A stretch of 64,000 nucleotides of DNA from Vibrio rhizosphaerae (GTDB taxonomy: Bacteria; Pseudomonadota; Gammaproteobacteria; Enterobacterales; Vibrionaceae), in the NCBI RefSeq assembly GCF_024347095.1, contig NZ_AP024903.1, forward strand, positions 2,046,001 through 2,110,000, written 5' to 3'. Position numbers and translations under genes: made by a program. This document shows, one piece after another, positions 1 through 10,117 of this stretch (position 1 is its first letter; the number at the start of each line of letters is the position of its first letter). The notes under the pieces are model-generated. The model had not been told where the DNA came from. It worked only from the letters and a program-made list of their open reading frames with translations, and did no database searches.

Positions 1-906
1 TAACGTTTGTTGCGCACCAAACAGTGTCTGGCGGAATGAAAGTGCCTGTTCGACTTTACTCCGGCGCTCATTGGCATGCCGCATGTAATCAGACGCAACA
101 TAATTGGTCGATTCGGTAATCAGGTGCTTGAACAAATCCCGGTCGGCTTGCGTGGTTTTAATTGCCTCAAGCGTCATTCGGTTTTCGCGCAGTGCCGCTT
201 CCATGTCCTGAAACGCTTTTTTTACGCCACCATTCTGCGGCAGCAAGTAATCGCGCAGCGAGCGTGTGATCGCACTGGAAATCCCGCCGTACAAAGAGGC
301 CTCAATCAAGCGATAGAACTTGGAGCGATCGCTGCTCGAACGCATTTTCTTCGGGATGACCCCAAATTCAAACATCTGGGTGTGGTAATCCACAACCGAA
401 CTGAATGTTTTGAACTGCGTTCCCTCCAGACCTGCAACAGCGTCTTTCACTTCACTGATCGTCCGTACCCGGGCTTGTTGGTCAGACAGCGTTTCAATCA
501 AAATATCGGTCGGGCGGATATGGCTGGGAATCCCCTGTATCAGAAACGGCTTAATATCGACTTTTTTATCCCGGCCGGCGACCTGTTGTAACCGGACGGC
601 AAACAGCACTCTCTGCTTGCGCGAGTTCACGACATCTAATGCGGCATAACAGGTACCGGGCTGGAGTTTACCGTGTAATCCTTTGTCCCGTGACGACTGT
701 GAACTACCCGCTTCAGTCGTATTACGAAAGTGCAGCAGACTTTGATCCGGAATCAGTGCGGTAATAAAGGCCGCCATTGTGGTTGATTTCCCCGCACCAT
801 TCCCGCCGGAAAGCGTGGTGACCAAATTATCGATATCAAACGTACGGGCAAAAAAACCGTTCCAGTTGATCATGGTCAGCGATTGATACTTACCTCTTTC
901 AATCAT
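1..906 (-). CDS. mukB: MukB, chromosome condensin SMC-like ATPase, N-terminal 302 codons (partial at window edge)
   Basis: This is the first 302 codons of MukB, the SMC-like subunit of the MukBEF condensin that loops and segregates the chromosome. The reverse strand opens with ATG at 906-904, reading [19 protein letters not shown], which matches the MukB N-terminus. The Walker A segment [10 protein letters not shown] follows near residue 40, so the ATP-binding head is present, and the reading frame stays open to base 1. The full protein is about 1480 residues, so the coiled coil, hinge and C-terminal half lie outside the window. The start overlaps the mukE stop in an ATGA, consistent with translational coupling in a cmoM-mukF-mukE-mukB operon. 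Nothing unusual is seen in the visible part. Confidence 0.96.
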   Translation of the reverse strand, partial: MIERGKYQSLTMINWNGFFARTFDIDNLVTTLSGGNGAGKSTTMAAFITALIPDQSLLHFRNTTEAGSSQSSRDKGLHGKLQPGTCYAALDVVNSRKQRVLFAVRLQQVAGRDKKVDIKPFLIQGIPSHIRPTDILIETLSDQQARVRTISEVKDAVAGLEGTQFKTFSSVVDYHTQMFEFGVIPKKMRSSSDRSKFYRLIEASLYGGISSAITRSLRDYLLPQNGGVKKAFQDMEAALRENRMTLEAIKTTQADRDLFKHLITESTNYVASDYMRHANERRSKVEQALSFRQTLFGAQQTL

Positions 907-1634
907 GCTTCACCTTCAAATCCTGTTAATACATCTGATGAGTTCGCTTCTGTAGGTTCCTCATCGTTATCTTCGCTCACTTCCTGAACGTCCCGGCTGG
1001 GTATGACCGCTTCACCGTCCCGAATTAATCTCAATTGTGCTTCTTGCATGTCATCACCGACACGAACATCTGCACCAAAACGAAACACCGCTTCGGTAAT
1101 CCGAAACTTTTCACTTTCTCCCAGAACGACCAGCATGCCCATTCGACGCAGTTTGCGTAACGACGTTCTGACTTTTTCAAAGAGCTTTTCCCGATCCAGA
1201 TCCGATCCACCAGCCCGGAAAGTCACTAAACGCATCAACTTTTTCTCATCCACCAGCGTGAGTAACTCTTCATACAATTCCTGATGGGTAAAAATCCCTT
1301 CATGGGCCAGTCTTTCAGGACTGAGATACAAAAAGCAAAGCACTTTGCCGACTAACATATCGAGTTCGGACAGCACACTGCGATTGAGCAATGATGTGGA
1401 ACGCGGCCTTAAATAGAAGAAGCCTTCAGGAGCGCGAACCAGTTCGGTGTTATAACGCTGGTAGAACTGAGCCAGCTCTGGCTCAAAATCCGACAAAAAT
1501 GTGTGATTATCCATATCTTCACCGGAAACATGCCTGCCGGCACGTAATAAACTATCCAATGCCGGGAACAACGGATTGGAAAGTGCTTTGACCAGTTTCT
1601 CTGGCATATATTCATTCATATCTGTCGATGACAT
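903..1634 (-). CDS. mukE: MukE, chromosome partition protein
   Basis: MukE is the winged-helix (kite) subunit that binds the MukF C-terminal region and regulates the MukB ATPase. The sequence [18 protein letters not shown] near the N-terminus and the block [14 protein letters not shown] are typical of MukE. The chosen start gives 243 residues ([14 protein letters not shown]), close to the usual 225-240. An in-frame ATG nine codons upstream lies deeper inside mukF and would add an atypical extension. The gene overlaps the end of mukF by 23 bp and the start of mukB by 4 bp, so the three are translationally coupled. The acidic C-terminal tail (EDNDEEPTE) is also common in the family. Confidence 0.96.
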   Translation of the reverse strand: MSSTDMNEYMPEKLVKALSNPLFPALDSLLRAGRHVSGEDMDNHTFLSDFEPELAQFYQRYNTELVRAPEGFFYLRPRSTSLLNRSVLSELDMLVGKVLCFLYLSPERLAHEGIFTHQELYEELLTLVDEKKLMRLVTFRAGGSDLDREKLFEKVRTSLRKLRRMGMLVVLGESEKFRITEAVFRFGADVRVGDDMQEAQLRLIRDGEAVIPSRDVQEVSEDNDEEPTEANSSDVLTGFEGEA

Positions 1635-2967
1635 TTGCTTGTACCTTTGCACCAAATTCATTGATTGCCTGCCAGTCTGGCTGAATCGCCTGATAATCAG
1701 ACGCTGAATAGCCCAACCGGACCGCCTGATCGACCACGATTCTGGCTAAATCAAAATGGTGCGTTTTTGGATGTTCTGTGAGGTAATTCTTTAAAATGAT
1801 ACCGAGATCAATCGGTGTACCCTGATCTTTATGCACGGTCAGCATCTCACCGATCTGCGCCGCCAAGACATCGTTAACCTGTTGAAACTCTTCATATTCA
1901 ACATCTTCAGGGACCTGCCCTGTGACCTCGTCATCCCGCAGTACCAGAGCTTCATCCCGCATATCCATAAAGCGCTCAGCATCGGCATATGTGAGGAACC
2001 AAGGCGCCGCGAAGTAATCGTTCATCGATTGACGCAAACGCTGGCTAAAAGCACGGTTCTGGTCCATATCAATCGCAGTTCGAATAAACTTATGAACATG
2101 ACGATCATAGCCGATCCATAAGTCAATCGCCTGCTGGCCCCAACTGATAATTCGGTCTAGTTTAATCTGCAACTGAAACAAAGTTTCTTCGATAAAATCC
2201 AGTTCAGATTCACCATAAACGCATTCCTGAATATCGAGAATCTGCGTTTGCATTTCATCCCCCGCAGCCTGCAGGGTGTCTTGTAACTCTTTAAGGGTTG
2301 ATGACGTTTCTGATAAAAGAGATTCACAATTCTGAATCGCATCTCGCCAGTCTTTGTTCAACAACTGAGCAATCTGTTCTTTGACTTCTTGCTGCTGTTC
2401 ATCCATGACTCGCTGGTTGAGATCGATTTGATCAAAAATCTCACCCACAGAATACTTCAAAACACCATATACATTTTTCTGCCAGTGAGACGCTGTGCCA
2501 CCTTTCTCAGCCGCTTCTTTCGCCTTTGCCATTTCATCGGCAACAATTGATAGCTGAATCGATAGCTTTAATTTAGAAAATTCGCGATGGCGCAGATAAT
2601 AATCCGTAATACCAATCGCTAATGGGGATAATCGATAGATGCTCGCCCCGTCGGTCACTTCACTGGTAAAACGCCGGAGTAACCGCTGGTGAACTAAATC
2701 ATTGATCGCATTATTAGCCCGAAAAGCGGACGCTTCTCCGGTCTCATCGAATAATCGAGTGACGATTGCAAATGCATCATGTAATTCCCCTTCCCCGAGT
2801 TCATCATCAAATCGATCCCGACTCAATACAGCAATCGCAATCAAAAATGCGAGTCGCTCCGTATCCAGGTTGAGAGACAAGTCATGATGCCTGACCCATC
2901 CAACCAATTCATCAATTGGTTGTACTTCGGCTTGTTGCGCCAATTCGTCTATCATTGTTTCCATCAT
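1612..2967 (-). CDS. mukF: MukF, condensin kleisin subunit
   Basis: MukF is the kleisin of the MukBEF complex: its N-terminal winged helices dimerise and its ends bridge the MukB heads. The family is recognised from the blocks [30 protein letters not shown] and the highly conserved [20 protein letters not shown]. With the ATG at 2967, just after the cmoM stop (2970-2972), the protein has 451 residues, about the usual length. Other in-frame ATGs at 2964 and 2955 are equally possible, and a longer in-frame reading up to 3033 would run inside cmoM and is not family-like. The gene follows cmoM directly, as in other gammaproteobacteria. Exact start is uncertain by a few codons. Confidence 0.94.
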   Translation of the reverse strand: MMETMIDELAQQAEVQPIDELVGWVRHHDLSLNLDTERLAFLIAIAVLSRDRFDDELGEGELHDAFAIVTRLFDETGEASAFRANNAINDLVHQRLLRRFTSEVTDGASIYRLSPLAIGITDYYLRHREFSKLKLSIQLSIVADEMAKAKEAAEKGGTASHWQKNVYGVLKYSVGEIFDQIDLNQRVMDEQQQEVKEQIAQLLNKDWRDAIQNCESLLSETSSTLKELQDTLQAAGDEMQTQILDIQECVYGESELDFIEETLFQLQIKLDRIISWGQQAIDLWIGYDRHVHKFIRTAIDMDQNRAFSQRLRQSMNDYFAAPWFLTYADAERFMDMRDEALVLRDDEVTGQVPEDVEYEEFQQVNDVLAAQIGEMLTVHKDQGTPIDLGIILKNYLTEHPKTHHFDLARIVVDQAVRLGYSASDYQAIQPDWQAINEFGAKVQANVIDRYE

Positions 2968-2969
2968 TT

Positions 2970-3767
2970 TTACTTTTTTCTGGCCCATACATGAATATAG
3001 CGGCCCAGAGATAAATAAGGCTCTTGACGGCATAACTGCCTTTCAAGTGCCAGTACATCTTCTTCGCTGTACTCACCCATGTTCTGGCGATTACCAATGT
3101 AATCGCTGAACGAGCGAATTCCGCTTTTGCCCTCAATACTGAATCCACAAGCTTCTATCCATTGATAGACCGCTTCTGGATTCAGTCCTTTTTGCGGCTG
3201 CAACTTAAACCGTTTGCGATACGGCATGCCATCCAACACATGAGGAATGTTGCCGCAAATCACATTTTTCAGCACCAATCCGTGATGATTGTAAAACATG
3301 ATGGACGCAACGCCACCGACCCTGACCTGAGCCAATAATTTTTCCAGCGCATCTTTCGGATCAGCCAGCCACTCCATCACCGCATGAAACATCAAAAAGT
3401 CAACCGGAGCGGTGATGTGCTGTTGCATATCCTGTACTGCCGCATGGACAAAGCGATACTGCGTAAGCAGACCATTTTTTTCAATATCGGTGTACGCCAA
3501 CTGCAACATTTCAGAAGAAAGATCACATAATGTCACCTGATGTCCCTGTCTCGCGAGCCGCTGCGATAGCTGTGCCAGACCACCACCGGCATCCAGCACC
3601 GAAAGTGGGAATGCTTCCGGAGAAAATGATGTTAAAATAGTTTGAATATCTTCCCACACAATGGTCTGACGAATCATACCTTTGTCAGAGCCGTATATAT
3701 TTTTTGCAAATTTGTGGGCAATATCGTCGAAATTGCGATCTTCAGTCACAGTAGCTTGAGTTATCAT
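2970..3767 (-). CDS. cmoM: CmoM (formerly SmtA), tRNA 5-carboxymethoxyuridine methyltransferase
   Basis: This class I SAM-dependent methyltransferase forms the methyl ester of 5-carboxymethoxyuridine (mcmo5U) at position 34 of certain tRNAs. The family N-terminus [21 protein letters not shown] is present, followed by the SAM-binding motif [11 protein letters not shown] near residues 57-67 and the C-terminal [20 protein letters not shown]. The ATG at 3767 gives 265 residues (E. coli protein 261); an upstream in-frame ATG at 3836 would add 23 residues not seen in the family. It is the first gene of the cmoM-mukFEB transcription unit and is divergent from elyC, with start codons less than 100 bp apart. 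Confidence 0.94.
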   Translation of the reverse strand: MITQATVTEDRNFDDIAHKFAKNIYGSDKGMIRQTIVWEDIQTILTSFSPEAFPLSVLDAGGGLAQLSQRLARQGHQVTLCDLSSEMLQLAYTDIEKNGLLTQYRFVHAAVQDMQQHITAPVDFLMFHAVMEWLADPKDALEKLLAQVRVGGVASIMFYNHHGLVLKNVICGNIPHVLDGMPYRKRFKLQPQKGLNPEAVYQWIEACGFSIEGKSGIRSFSDYIGNRQNMGEYSEEDVLALERQLCRQEPYLSLGRYIHVWARKK

Positions 3768-3863
3768 AACGAATCGTGCTGCTATTCTGTCATAGGAATG
3801 GCAGGAATAAAGAGGATTATTCGTTTTTAATCTCAATTGCTGTTTTTTCGGACTATTTCTTAT

Positions 3864-4667
3864 ATGTTTGAGCTTAAAAAAATCATATCTGCATTAATGA
3901 TGCCCCTTCCCGCCTTGCTCATCATCGGTTTTATCGGACTGATGATGATTATGTTTTCAACAAAAAGGAAAACCGGTTGCCTGATTGTTCTGTTCTCTTA
4001 CACATTACTGTTTTTAGCGTCATTCCAGCCTGTTTCTGACCGCCTTCTTGCCCCGCTGGAACGCAAATATTCAGCCTTTTTACCTGTAGAGGGTAGCATT
4101 GACTACATCATGGTTCTTGGCAGCGGTCATGTTGTCGATGATCAACTCCCGCCGACCTCTCAACTCAGTCGTTCCGCTCTCATGCGACTGACGGAAGGTA
4201 TCCGGATTATGCGGATGTATCCGGGATCTCGTTTGATTCTTTCCGGATATGCCGGCGGTACCCGGTTTAGTCATGCCAGAATGCTGGCAAGAGTTGCTCT
4301 GTCACTCGGTGTAGCAAAATCCGATATCGTGTTACTGGAAAGTGCCAAAGATACCTGGGAAGAAGCTCAGCTAGCCGCAAGTTTTGTCGGACCGCGAAAA
4401 CTAGTGCTCGTCACCTCTGCCAGTCATATGGATCGTGCATTACATGAGTTCCAGTCTGCTGGCCTCAACCCGATCCCTGCCCCAACCAATTATCTGTCTT
4501 ATAAAAATATAGCGCAGCCTTGGATAAAATATGCGCCGAAAGCCATTTATCTCGAACAGACAGAAAGATATTGGTATGAAACATTGGGGAAATTCTGGCA
4601 CTACTTGAAAAACTGGGTCGCGAATCAGGAAGCAACCGTTGCCGAACCGGCGAAACAGAAGCTTTAG
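3864..4667 (+). CDS. elyC: ElyC, envelope biogenesis factor (DUF218, YdcF-like)
   Basis: ElyC is an inner membrane protein with a periplasmic DUF218 domain. In E. coli it supports peptidoglycan and lipid-carrier metabolism at low temperature, though its precise activity is unsettled. Two membrane segments (about residues 12-30 and 37-53) are followed by the family block FQPVSDRLLAPLERKY and the DUF218 core with DYIMVLGSGH, GSRLILSGYAGG, ESAKDTWEEA and LVTSASHMDRA. The ATG at 3864 gives 267 residues; a TTG nine codons upstream is an alternative. No clear Shine-Dalgarno is visible before either. It is divergent from cmoM and followed by strong inverted repeats before purR. Confidence 0.92.
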   Translation: MFELKKIISALMMPLPALLIIGFIGLMMIMFSTKRKTGCLIVLFSYTLLFLASFQPVSDRLLAPLERKYSAFLPVEGSIDYIMVLGSGHVVDDQLPPTSQLSRSALMRLTEGIRIMRMYPGSRLILSGYAGGTRFSHARMLARVALSLGVAKSDIVLLESAKDTWEEAQLAASFVGPRKLVLVTSASHMDRALHEFQSAGLNPIPAPTNYLSYKNIAQPWIKYAPKAIYLEQTERYWYETLGKFWHYLKNWVANQEATVAEPAKQKL

Positions 4668-4761
4668 CATGCATGATTTCATCATACAGTCTCAATTCAT
4701 GGCAAAGACCAGCGGACGAGCAGAAGAGTGCCTCATTTTGATTGCTATTCCTGAACCGGCA

Positions 4762-4793
4762 GTCTAAAATTCGCGGTTAAGCATATTTTAGAC
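4762..4793. repeat. Inverted repeat downstream of elyC
   Basis: Nine-base arms GTCTAAAAT (4762-4770) and ATTTTAGAC (4785-4793) are separated by 14 bases. The repeat sits one base before a longer palindrome that looks like the terminator. It may extend the 3' structure of the elyC message or be a protein-binding site; the sequence does not decide. Confidence 0.5.
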
Positions 4794-4794
4794 C

Positions 4795-4826
4795 GACAAA
4801 AACCGCTAAATTTAGCGGTTTTTGTC
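4795..4826. terminator. Intrinsic terminator, elyC/purR gap (perfect palindrome)
   Basis: A perfect 16-base arm palindrome has the core AACCGCTAAA / TTTAGCGGTT, with a T-tract on the plus side and an A-tract before it. This is the usual look of a bidirectional rho-independent terminator. It ends elyC transcription about 140 bp before the purR start. Confidence 0.85.
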
Positions 4827-4966
4827 CTTATTGGCGAATAACCTCAAGATGCTTTCGCGACGGGTTATCCAATGACGAAGTATAGATAAAATCTTCATCA
4901 CTATTCTTTCAATTGTAATTTGCTCCGGACTGCTGGATCTTCAGCATAAGCGACAGGACAATACCT

Positions 4967-5977
4967 ATGGCTACGATAAAAGACGTTGCCCGCTTGGCGG
5001 GAGTTTCAACAACAACTGTTTCACACGTAATTAACAAAACTCGGTTTGTGGCAGAAACGACTCAGGAAAAAGTCATGGAAGCCGTGAAAACACTCAACTA
5101 TGCACCCAGTGCTGTCGCCCGGAGTTTGAAATGTAACTCAACGCGAACCATCGGGATGTTAGTGACTCAATCAACCAATCCCTTCTTCTCTGAAGTCATT
5201 GATGGTGTTGAAAGCTATTGTTACCGACAAGGCTACACGCTGATTTTGTGTAATACCGGTGGCCTGTATGAGAAGCAACGTGATTATATTCGGATGCTGG
5301 CTGAGAAACGAGTCGATGGGATGTTAGTGATGTGTTCCGATCTGACCGCCGAACTTTTAGATATGCTGGAAGCTTATAATGATATTCCCAAAGTCATTAT
5401 GGACTGGGGGCCGGAGAGCTCTCAAGCGGATAAAATTATCGATAATTCAGAAGAAGGCGGCTACCTTGCAACCAAGTATCTGCTTGATAAAGGTCATCGC
5501 AAAATTGCCTGTTTGAGTGGACAGTTGTCAAAAGCGGCTTGCCTGGAGCGGATTCAAGGGTTCCGTAGAGCAATGGCTGAAGTGGGAGTGACACCCAATG
5601 AAGACTGGATTCTGGAAGGCAACTTTGAGTGTGATACTGCCGTTTTAGCCGCTGATAAAATCATTGCAATGGATGAACAACCGACAGCTGTTTTTTGCTT
5701 TAATGACACAATGGCTTTAGGGCTGATGAGTCGCTTACAGCAGAGAGGTATAAAGGTCCCGGATGATATATCGGTCATTGGTTATGATAACATTGAGATC
5801 TCAGAATATTTTTCTCCACCGCTGACAACCATTCACCAGCCGAAACGCCGGGTCGGAAAAAACGCTTTCGAAATCCTATTGGAACGGATCAAAAGTAAGG
5901 AACATGAACGCAGAACGTTTGAAATGCATCCTGAAATTGTAGAACGCAACACCGTTAAGGATTTAAACAAAAATTAA
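4967..5977 (+). CDS. purR: PurR, LacI-family purine repressor
   Basis: PurR represses purine synthesis genes when bound to hypoxanthine or guanine. The LacI-type helix-turn-helix is at residues 2-25 ([20 protein letters not shown]) with hinge helix PSAVARSLK, followed by the periplasmic-binding-protein-like effector domain ([51 protein letters not shown]). The length of 336 fits the family (E. coli 341). It reads as a monocistron: a terminator precedes it and an inverted repeat follows. I could not find a clear PurR box in its own promoter region, so autoregulation is not supported here. It lies immediately upstream of the riboswitch-controlled tfoY, as in V. cholerae. Confidence 0.96.
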   Translation: MATIKDVARLAGVSTTTVSHVINKTRFVAETTQEKVMEAVKTLNYAPSAVARSLKCNSTRTIGMLVTQSTNPFFSEVIDGVESYCYRQGYTLILCNTGGLYEKQRDYIRMLAEKRVDGMLVMCSDLTAELLDMLEAYNDIPKVIMDWGPESSQADKIIDNSEEGGYLATKYLLDKGHRKIACLSGQLSKAACLERIQGFRRAMAEVGVTPNEDWILEGNFECDTAVLAADKIIAMDEQPTAVFCFNDTMALGLMSRLQQRGIKVPDDISVIGYDNIEISEYFSPPLTTIHQPKRRVGKNAFEILLERIKSKEHERRTFEMHPEIVERNTVKDLNKN

Positions 5978-5994
5978 CACCTAATTGACATTTC

Positions 5995-6019
5995 GTTGGA
6001 GGGAGGTCATTCCTCCAAC
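5995..6019 (+). terminator. Probable purR terminator hairpin
   Basis: Arms GTTGGAGG (5995-6002) and CCTCCAAC (6012-6019) enclose a nine-base loop and are followed by the pyrimidine-rich CACTTTCTTTCT. The T-tract is interrupted, so efficiency is uncertain. Confidence 0.6.
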
Positions 6020-6110
6020 CACTTTCTTTCTATTGATAACATTTATTAATTGGACTAGAATCACACATTGTGGAGTAGGCATTTCGATGGTTACTCCATA
6101 ATTCCGTACT

Positions 6111-6207
6111 GGAAAAGTGTCACGCACAGGGCAAACCATCTGAAAAGATGGGACGCAAAGCCTCCGGCCTAAACCATGAAAATGATAGGTAGCGGGGTTA
6201 CCGATGG
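6111..6207 (+). promoter_or_regulatory. Cyclic di-GMP-I (GEMM-I) riboswitch aptamer, Vc2 type
   Basis: The stretch carries the class I c-di-GMP aptamer signature: CACGCACAGGGCAAACC at 6121-6137, a GAAA tetraloop in CATCTGAAAAGATG, GGACGCAAAGCCTCCGGCCT at 6151-6170, and the closing segment TAGGTAGCGGGGTTACCG at 6186-6203. From memory it is nearly identical to the crystallised Vc2 aptamer that lies upstream of tfoY in V. cholerae, apart from the P3 loop. It sits on the strand of tfoY, about 125 bp before its start codon. A short hairpin with a U-run follows the aptamer directly and may be part of the expression platform. Confidence 0.96.
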
Positions 6208-6226
6208 CAAAAATGCATTTCACATT

Positions 6227-6248
6227 CGTCAATCTTTGACGTTTTGTT
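6227..6248 (+). terminator. Hairpin plus U-run following the riboswitch (possible expression platform)
   Basis: CGTCAA (6227-6232), a TCT loop and TTGACG (6236-6241) are followed by TTTTGTT. The six-base stem is short but shaped like an intrinsic terminator, and it lies 20 bases after the aptamer. It could be a transcriptional switch for tfoY. A second possibility is that a downstream promoter drives tfoY in parallel. Confidence 0.5.
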
Positions 6249-6332
6249 AACATACTTTCTGCATTCTTTTGCTAAATTCTCGGACCTGATTTTGGTGGCG
6301 TATTCATTTAAAAATACACCGAGACGTAAAGC

Positions 6333-6923
6333 ATGGACAAACCAATTCTTAAAGATTCAATGCGGCTTTTTGAACAACTAGGCCGTGTCAAATCACGCTC
6401 AATGTTCGGCGGGTTTGGTATTTTCGTAAACGACATTATGTTTGCACTTGTCGTTCAAGACAAACTTCATATACGGGCAGACAATCACTCACTGGAGACG
6501 TTTAAAGCAAAAGGGTTTGAACCTTATGTGTATACAAAACGTGGTTTTCCGGTTGTGACCAAGTATTTTGCGCTTCCTGCAGACTACTGGAATGATGTAG
6601 ATACAATTTTCAACATTGCAAAGCAAGCCTACTTAAATGCGAAAGATGAAAAAACGACGCATGTAGAGGCAAAACCGCAGCGATTGAAAGATCTGCCTAA
6701 TCTTCGCTTGGCAACCGAACGGATGCTACGCAAAGCTGGAATTAATTCTGTTGAAGAACTTCATCAAAAAGGATCTCTCAGCGCATATAAAGCGATTCTA
6801 AGCTCTCATCCTTCAACACAACCGCCACTAGAGCTCTTATGGGCATTAGAGGGTGCAATTGAAGGAAAACACTGGTCTGTAATTTCTCAGGCAAGACGTG
6901 ATGAGCTGGCTCAGCAAATTTAA
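6333..6923 (+). CDS. tfoY: TfoY, TfoX/Sxy-family regulator
   Basis: TfoY is the second TfoX homologue of vibrios. In V. cholerae it promotes motility and a defensive type VI secretion programme and is controlled by c-di-GMP through the Vc2 riboswitch. The protein has an N-terminal TfoX_N domain (about residues 5-95, with [19 protein letters not shown]) and a C-terminal TfoX_C domain (about 110-190, [29 protein letters not shown]). The length of 196 is normal. Its position after purR and behind the c-di-GMP-I aptamer identifies it as TfoY rather than the chitin-induced TfoX. A strong terminator closes the unit. Confidence 0.95.
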   Translation: MDKPILKDSMRLFEQLGRVKSRSMFGGFGIFVNDIMFALVVQDKLHIRADNHSLETFKAKGFEPYVYTKRGFPVVTKYFALPADYWNDVDTIFNIAKQAYLNAKDEKTTHVEAKPQRLKDLPNLRLATERMLRKAGINSVEELHQKGSLSAYKAILSSHPSTQPPLELLWALEGAIEGKHWSVISQARRDELAQQI

Positions 6924-6998
6924 TTGAACGATCAAACTTTCCACTATCGTATACATGTTTCACCGTATACAACCCCATTTGATCGTCGAGTCAAAACC

Positions 6999-7030
6999 AA
7001 CAAAGCACCGTTCGCGGTGCTTTGTTTTTT
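6999..7030. terminator. Terminator between convergent tfoY and glgA
   Basis: The stem AACAAAGCACCG / CGGTGCTTTGTT has a TTCG tetraloop and is followed by a T-run on the plus strand and preceded by A-rich sequence. It is a textbook intrinsic terminator for tfoY, probably working in both directions. Confidence 0.9.
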
Positions 7031-7074
7031 CTCAATTACTTATGATTATCCACGAATCATAATCAGTATATGCG

Positions 7075-8532
7075 TTAGTAGCCCATTAATGCGGCCTCAT
7101 ACATCCTGACATACTGCTCGGCAGAATCTTCCCAACGAAAATCTTGCAGCATCGCACGCAACTGCATATCGAGCTTTTTCTCCGGTTGCTGCAAATAAAA
7201 CAGCAGTGCCCGCTGCATACAGATAAGTAATGCTTCCGGTGTCGGTTCCATAAAACTGAACCCCGTTGCTTTATCGGGAAAATGGTCGTAGTCCAAAACA
7301 GTATCTTTGAGGCCACCGACTTCCCGAACAATCGGCAGCGTACCATAAGCCATACTATAAATCTGATTTAACCCACACGCTTCAAACTCAGAAGGCATCA
7401 AAAAGAAATCTGCCGCAGCTTCGACTAAATGCGCAAAGCGGTTACTGTAAGCATCAACAAATGCAAATTTATGCGATGACGTCGCGGAAATTTGATGCAG
7501 CCGATTCGCAATTTCCGGCTCCCCTGTCCCGACAATAACCAGTTGTACGTCATTGCGTAAGAACTGTTCCAGAATCGGCAGCAGATAGTGAAACCCTTTT
7601 TGATAGGTCAAACGACAGACCATCCCAAAGACGGGAATATCTCGGATGGGTAATAATAACTCTTCCTGTAACTGACGTTTGCAGGTTGCTTTCCCTTCTT
7701 TTAACGAATCGGGCTCATTGGTATAGTTGCGCGGAATGTAACGGTCAATTCTCGGGTTCCATTCTGAATAGTCACAACCATTCAGAATCCCGAACAAGTC
7801 TCTCTCACGGCGCACAAAATCATCAACTAATCCGTGAGCACCTAGTGGTGTCAGTAGCTCTGCAGCATAATGAGGACTCACCGCATTAATCTTATCTGCA
7901 TACGCAATGCCAATTCTGAGCACACTCACATAACCGTGTCCATACTGTAGAGATGTCATGCCACTTAAATGTAATTCAGGGATAATGTCTAATTCATCAT
8001 AAGAAAAGACCCCTTTAAACAGCGCATTATGGATGGTCAAAACACTCTTCATCCGCTGAAAATATGGGTCATTGGCATAACGCGTTTTCAATAGAAAAGG
8101 AATGAAGCCGGTATGCCAGTCATTGGTATGAATAATGTCAGGCTGAATACCTAATTTCGGCAAAACATCCAGCGTCGCAGCAGAAAAAAATCCAAACCGT
8201 TCACCGTTATCGGCATATGCCCGGTTATGTTCGGAATATAGCTCCGGTCGATCAAAATATTGATCACAGTCGATCAAGTAAATTTCAACACCATCTCGCT
8301 CAAACTTTCGGACTTGATACGCGGTATGAGGCCAGTGAGACAATTCTGTCTCCAGAATCACAGCGGTATCAGCCTTATCCGGTACGAGACGATAGCCCGG
8401 CAACACAATTCTTACGCGATGTCCCATCCCATTCAAAGCAGTCGGAAGCGCTTTGGCGACATCAGCTAACCCACCGCTTTTTACAATCCCTTCAACTTCT
8501 GAAACGGTAAACCATACATCGATTTGTTCCAT
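7075..8532 (-). CDS. glgA: GlgA, glycogen synthase (ADP-glucose dependent)
   Basis: GlgA (GT5 family) elongates alpha-1,4-glucan from ADP-glucose. The substrate-binding motif KSGGLADVAKALP is at residues 18-30, with HTNDWHTGFIPFLLK and the C-terminal acceptor/nucleotide block MPSEFEACGLNQIYSMAYGTLPIVREVGGLKDTV. The ATG at 8532 gives 485 residues, the family length; an in-frame TTG at 8544 would overlap the end of glgC. The gene starts two bases after the glgC stop, so the two enzymes form an operon. No branching or debranching gene is nearby. Confidence 0.95.
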   Translation of the reverse strand: MEQIDVWFTVSEVEGIVKSGGLADVAKALPTALNGMGHRVRIVLPGYRLVPDKADTAVILETELSHWPHTAYQVRKFERDGVEIYLIDCDQYFDRPELYSEHNRAYADNGERFGFFSAATLDVLPKLGIQPDIIHTNDWHTGFIPFLLKTRYANDPYFQRMKSVLTIHNALFKGVFSYDELDIIPELHLSGMTSLQYGHGYVSVLRIGIAYADKINAVSPHYAAELLTPLGAHGLVDDFVRRERDLFGILNGCDYSEWNPRIDRYIPRNYTNEPDSLKEGKATCKRQLQEELLLPIRDIPVFGMVCRLTYQKGFHYLLPILEQFLRNDVQLVIVGTGEPEIANRLHQISATSSHKFAFVDAYSNRFAHLVEAAADFFLMPSEFEACGLNQIYSMAYGTLPIVREVGGLKDTVLDYDHFPDKATGFSFMEPTPEALLICMQRALLFYLQQPEKKLDMQLRAMLQDFRWEDSAEQYVRMYEAALMGY

Positions 8533-8533
8533 G

Positions 8534-9751
8534 TTAGAATCCAACTTTCATTCCTTTTGCTATCACCACAATGCCCCCCTCAGAGACATAGAATCGTTTC
8601 CTATCCAATTCTAAGTCTTCACCAATCACCGTACCGGGGGCAATTTCAACATGCTTATCAATAATCGTCCGTTTTATTGTACAACCAGCACCAATCTTGC
8701 CATCACCTAAAATAACAGATTCACTGATATGAGACCCAGCAGCAATGTTACTCCGATAACCCAGAATGGATTTAAAAATCGTCGCACCTTGAATATAACT
8801 CCCCCCGGAGACCAGACTATCGGTAATCTTGACACGACGATCATCGGCATCCACAAACGTTGCCGGCGGTAGCGGCGGATAATAGGTATGCAGCGGCCAA
8901 CTTCGATTGTACAGTGAAAACAAGGGGTCATTATTCAGTAAATCCATATTGGCAGCCCAATAAGAATCAATTGTCCCGACATCCCGCCAGTAGGTTGCTT
9001 TTTTCTCGCCTTTGATTTTATTGGTCGAGAAGTCGTAAACATAGACATGCCCTTCAGGGAAAAGTTTGGGAATAATATCTTTTCCGAAATCATGACTGGA
9101 ATGTTCATTGGCTGCATCTTTTTTCAATTCATCGCACAGCACATCGGCATCAAAAATATAGTTTCCCATCGAAATCAGTGCCCACTCCGGCTCTCCGGGA
9201 ATCGACTTCGGTTTGTCCGGCTTCTCTTCAAAACCAATCATCTTGCCGTTGCGATCAACTTCAATTACACCAAACTGGGATGCGTCCTTGATTGGCATTC
9301 GTAAGGCAGAGACGGTCAAATGAGCTTCTGTTTGTTTATGGAAATCCAGCATCTGACGCACATCCATTTTGTAGATATGATCCGATCCGAATATACAAAC
9401 ATAATCAGGTGAGGCCAGCTCGATGAAACGAACATTTTGATAGATAGCATCGGCGGTTCCTTCATACCAACGTTTTCCATCTCTCATCTGAGCGGGAATA
9501 ACATCAATGAATCGATCCGTAATACCGGACACATTCCAACCTTTTTTCAGGTGAACATAAAGTGATTGAGATTTGAATTGAGTCAATACATAAATACGCA
9601 TCAGATCGGCATTGACAAAGTTGTTCAGCGCAAAGTCAATCAACCGATAGCTTCCTCCGAACGGAACTGCGGGTTTACTTCTACCTTCGGTTAAAGGTCT
9701 CAGCCGAGAGCCTTCACCACCAGCTAAGATCATACTCAATACACCAGCCAT
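8534..9751 (-). CDS. glgC: GlgC, glucose-1-phosphate adenylyltransferase
   Basis: GlgC makes ADP-glucose from glucose-1-phosphate and ATP, the committed step of glycogen synthesis. The nucleotidyltransferase N-terminus reads ILAGGEGSRLRPLTEGRSKPAV with the effector-binding basic residues, then GSDHIYKMD, GVIEVDRNGKMIGFEEKP and a left-handed beta-helix C-terminal domain (about residues 290-390). It has 405 residues, the normal size. A GGAG Shine-Dalgarno lies eight bases before the ATG. It is the first gene of glgC-glgA. The protein is expected to be allosterically controlled like other bacterial GlgC, but that is family knowledge only. Confidence 0.96.
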   Translation of the reverse strand: MAGVLSMILAGGEGSRLRPLTEGRSKPAVPFGGSYRLIDFALNNFVNADLMRIYVLTQFKSQSLYVHLKKGWNVSGITDRFIDVIPAQMRDGKRWYEGTADAIYQNVRFIELASPDYVCIFGSDHIYKMDVRQMLDFHKQTEAHLTVSALRMPIKDASQFGVIEVDRNGKMIGFEEKPDKPKSIPGEPEWALISMGNYIFDADVLCDELKKDAANEHSSHDFGKDIIPKLFPEGHVYVYDFSTNKIKGEKKATYWRDVGTIDSYWAANMDLLNNDPLFSLYNRSWPLHTYYPPLPPATFVDADDRRVKITDSLVSGGSYIQGATIFKSILGYRSNIAAGSHISESVILGDGKIGAGCTIKRTIIDKHVEIAPGTVIGEDLELDRKRFYVSEGGIVVIAKGMKVGF

Positions 9752-10117
9752 GATTGAAACTCCATATTACCTTTTTATAATCTGCTACGACCTAGTGCCA
9801 TAGGCCCTTTCTTACCTTTGATGTCTCAACATTATGTCACAAAAATTTAATGCAACACGTTGTTTATAACTTATCGGGATTACCACAGAATACAAAATTG
9901 AAACGTCAAACTAGTGAAGCACCTATCGCTTAGCGTCTCTAACTCCCAAGCTAGTTCACAGAAAGCAAAAAAAGTAAGAATATTATGAGCATCATGCTAC
10001 AGCGCAGATCAAGGGATGATATGAGATCATCACAAAAAACCTCCCTACCGATCTCAATACTGCCAGAACAAACCAACATCACCAGCAGTACAATTAAATA
10101 AGTGATGATATAAAAAA
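9752..10117. other. Intergenic region upstream of glgC
   Basis: About 365 bp between glgC and the topA terminator. No open reading frame with a ribosome site and no convincing operator was found. It should contain the glgC promoter. Confidence 0.5.

Noticed and set aside
76..591. 171-codon frame on the plus strand opposite mukB
   Set aside because: It is antisense to the conserved MukB N-terminus, has no ribosome site and no recognisable protein features.
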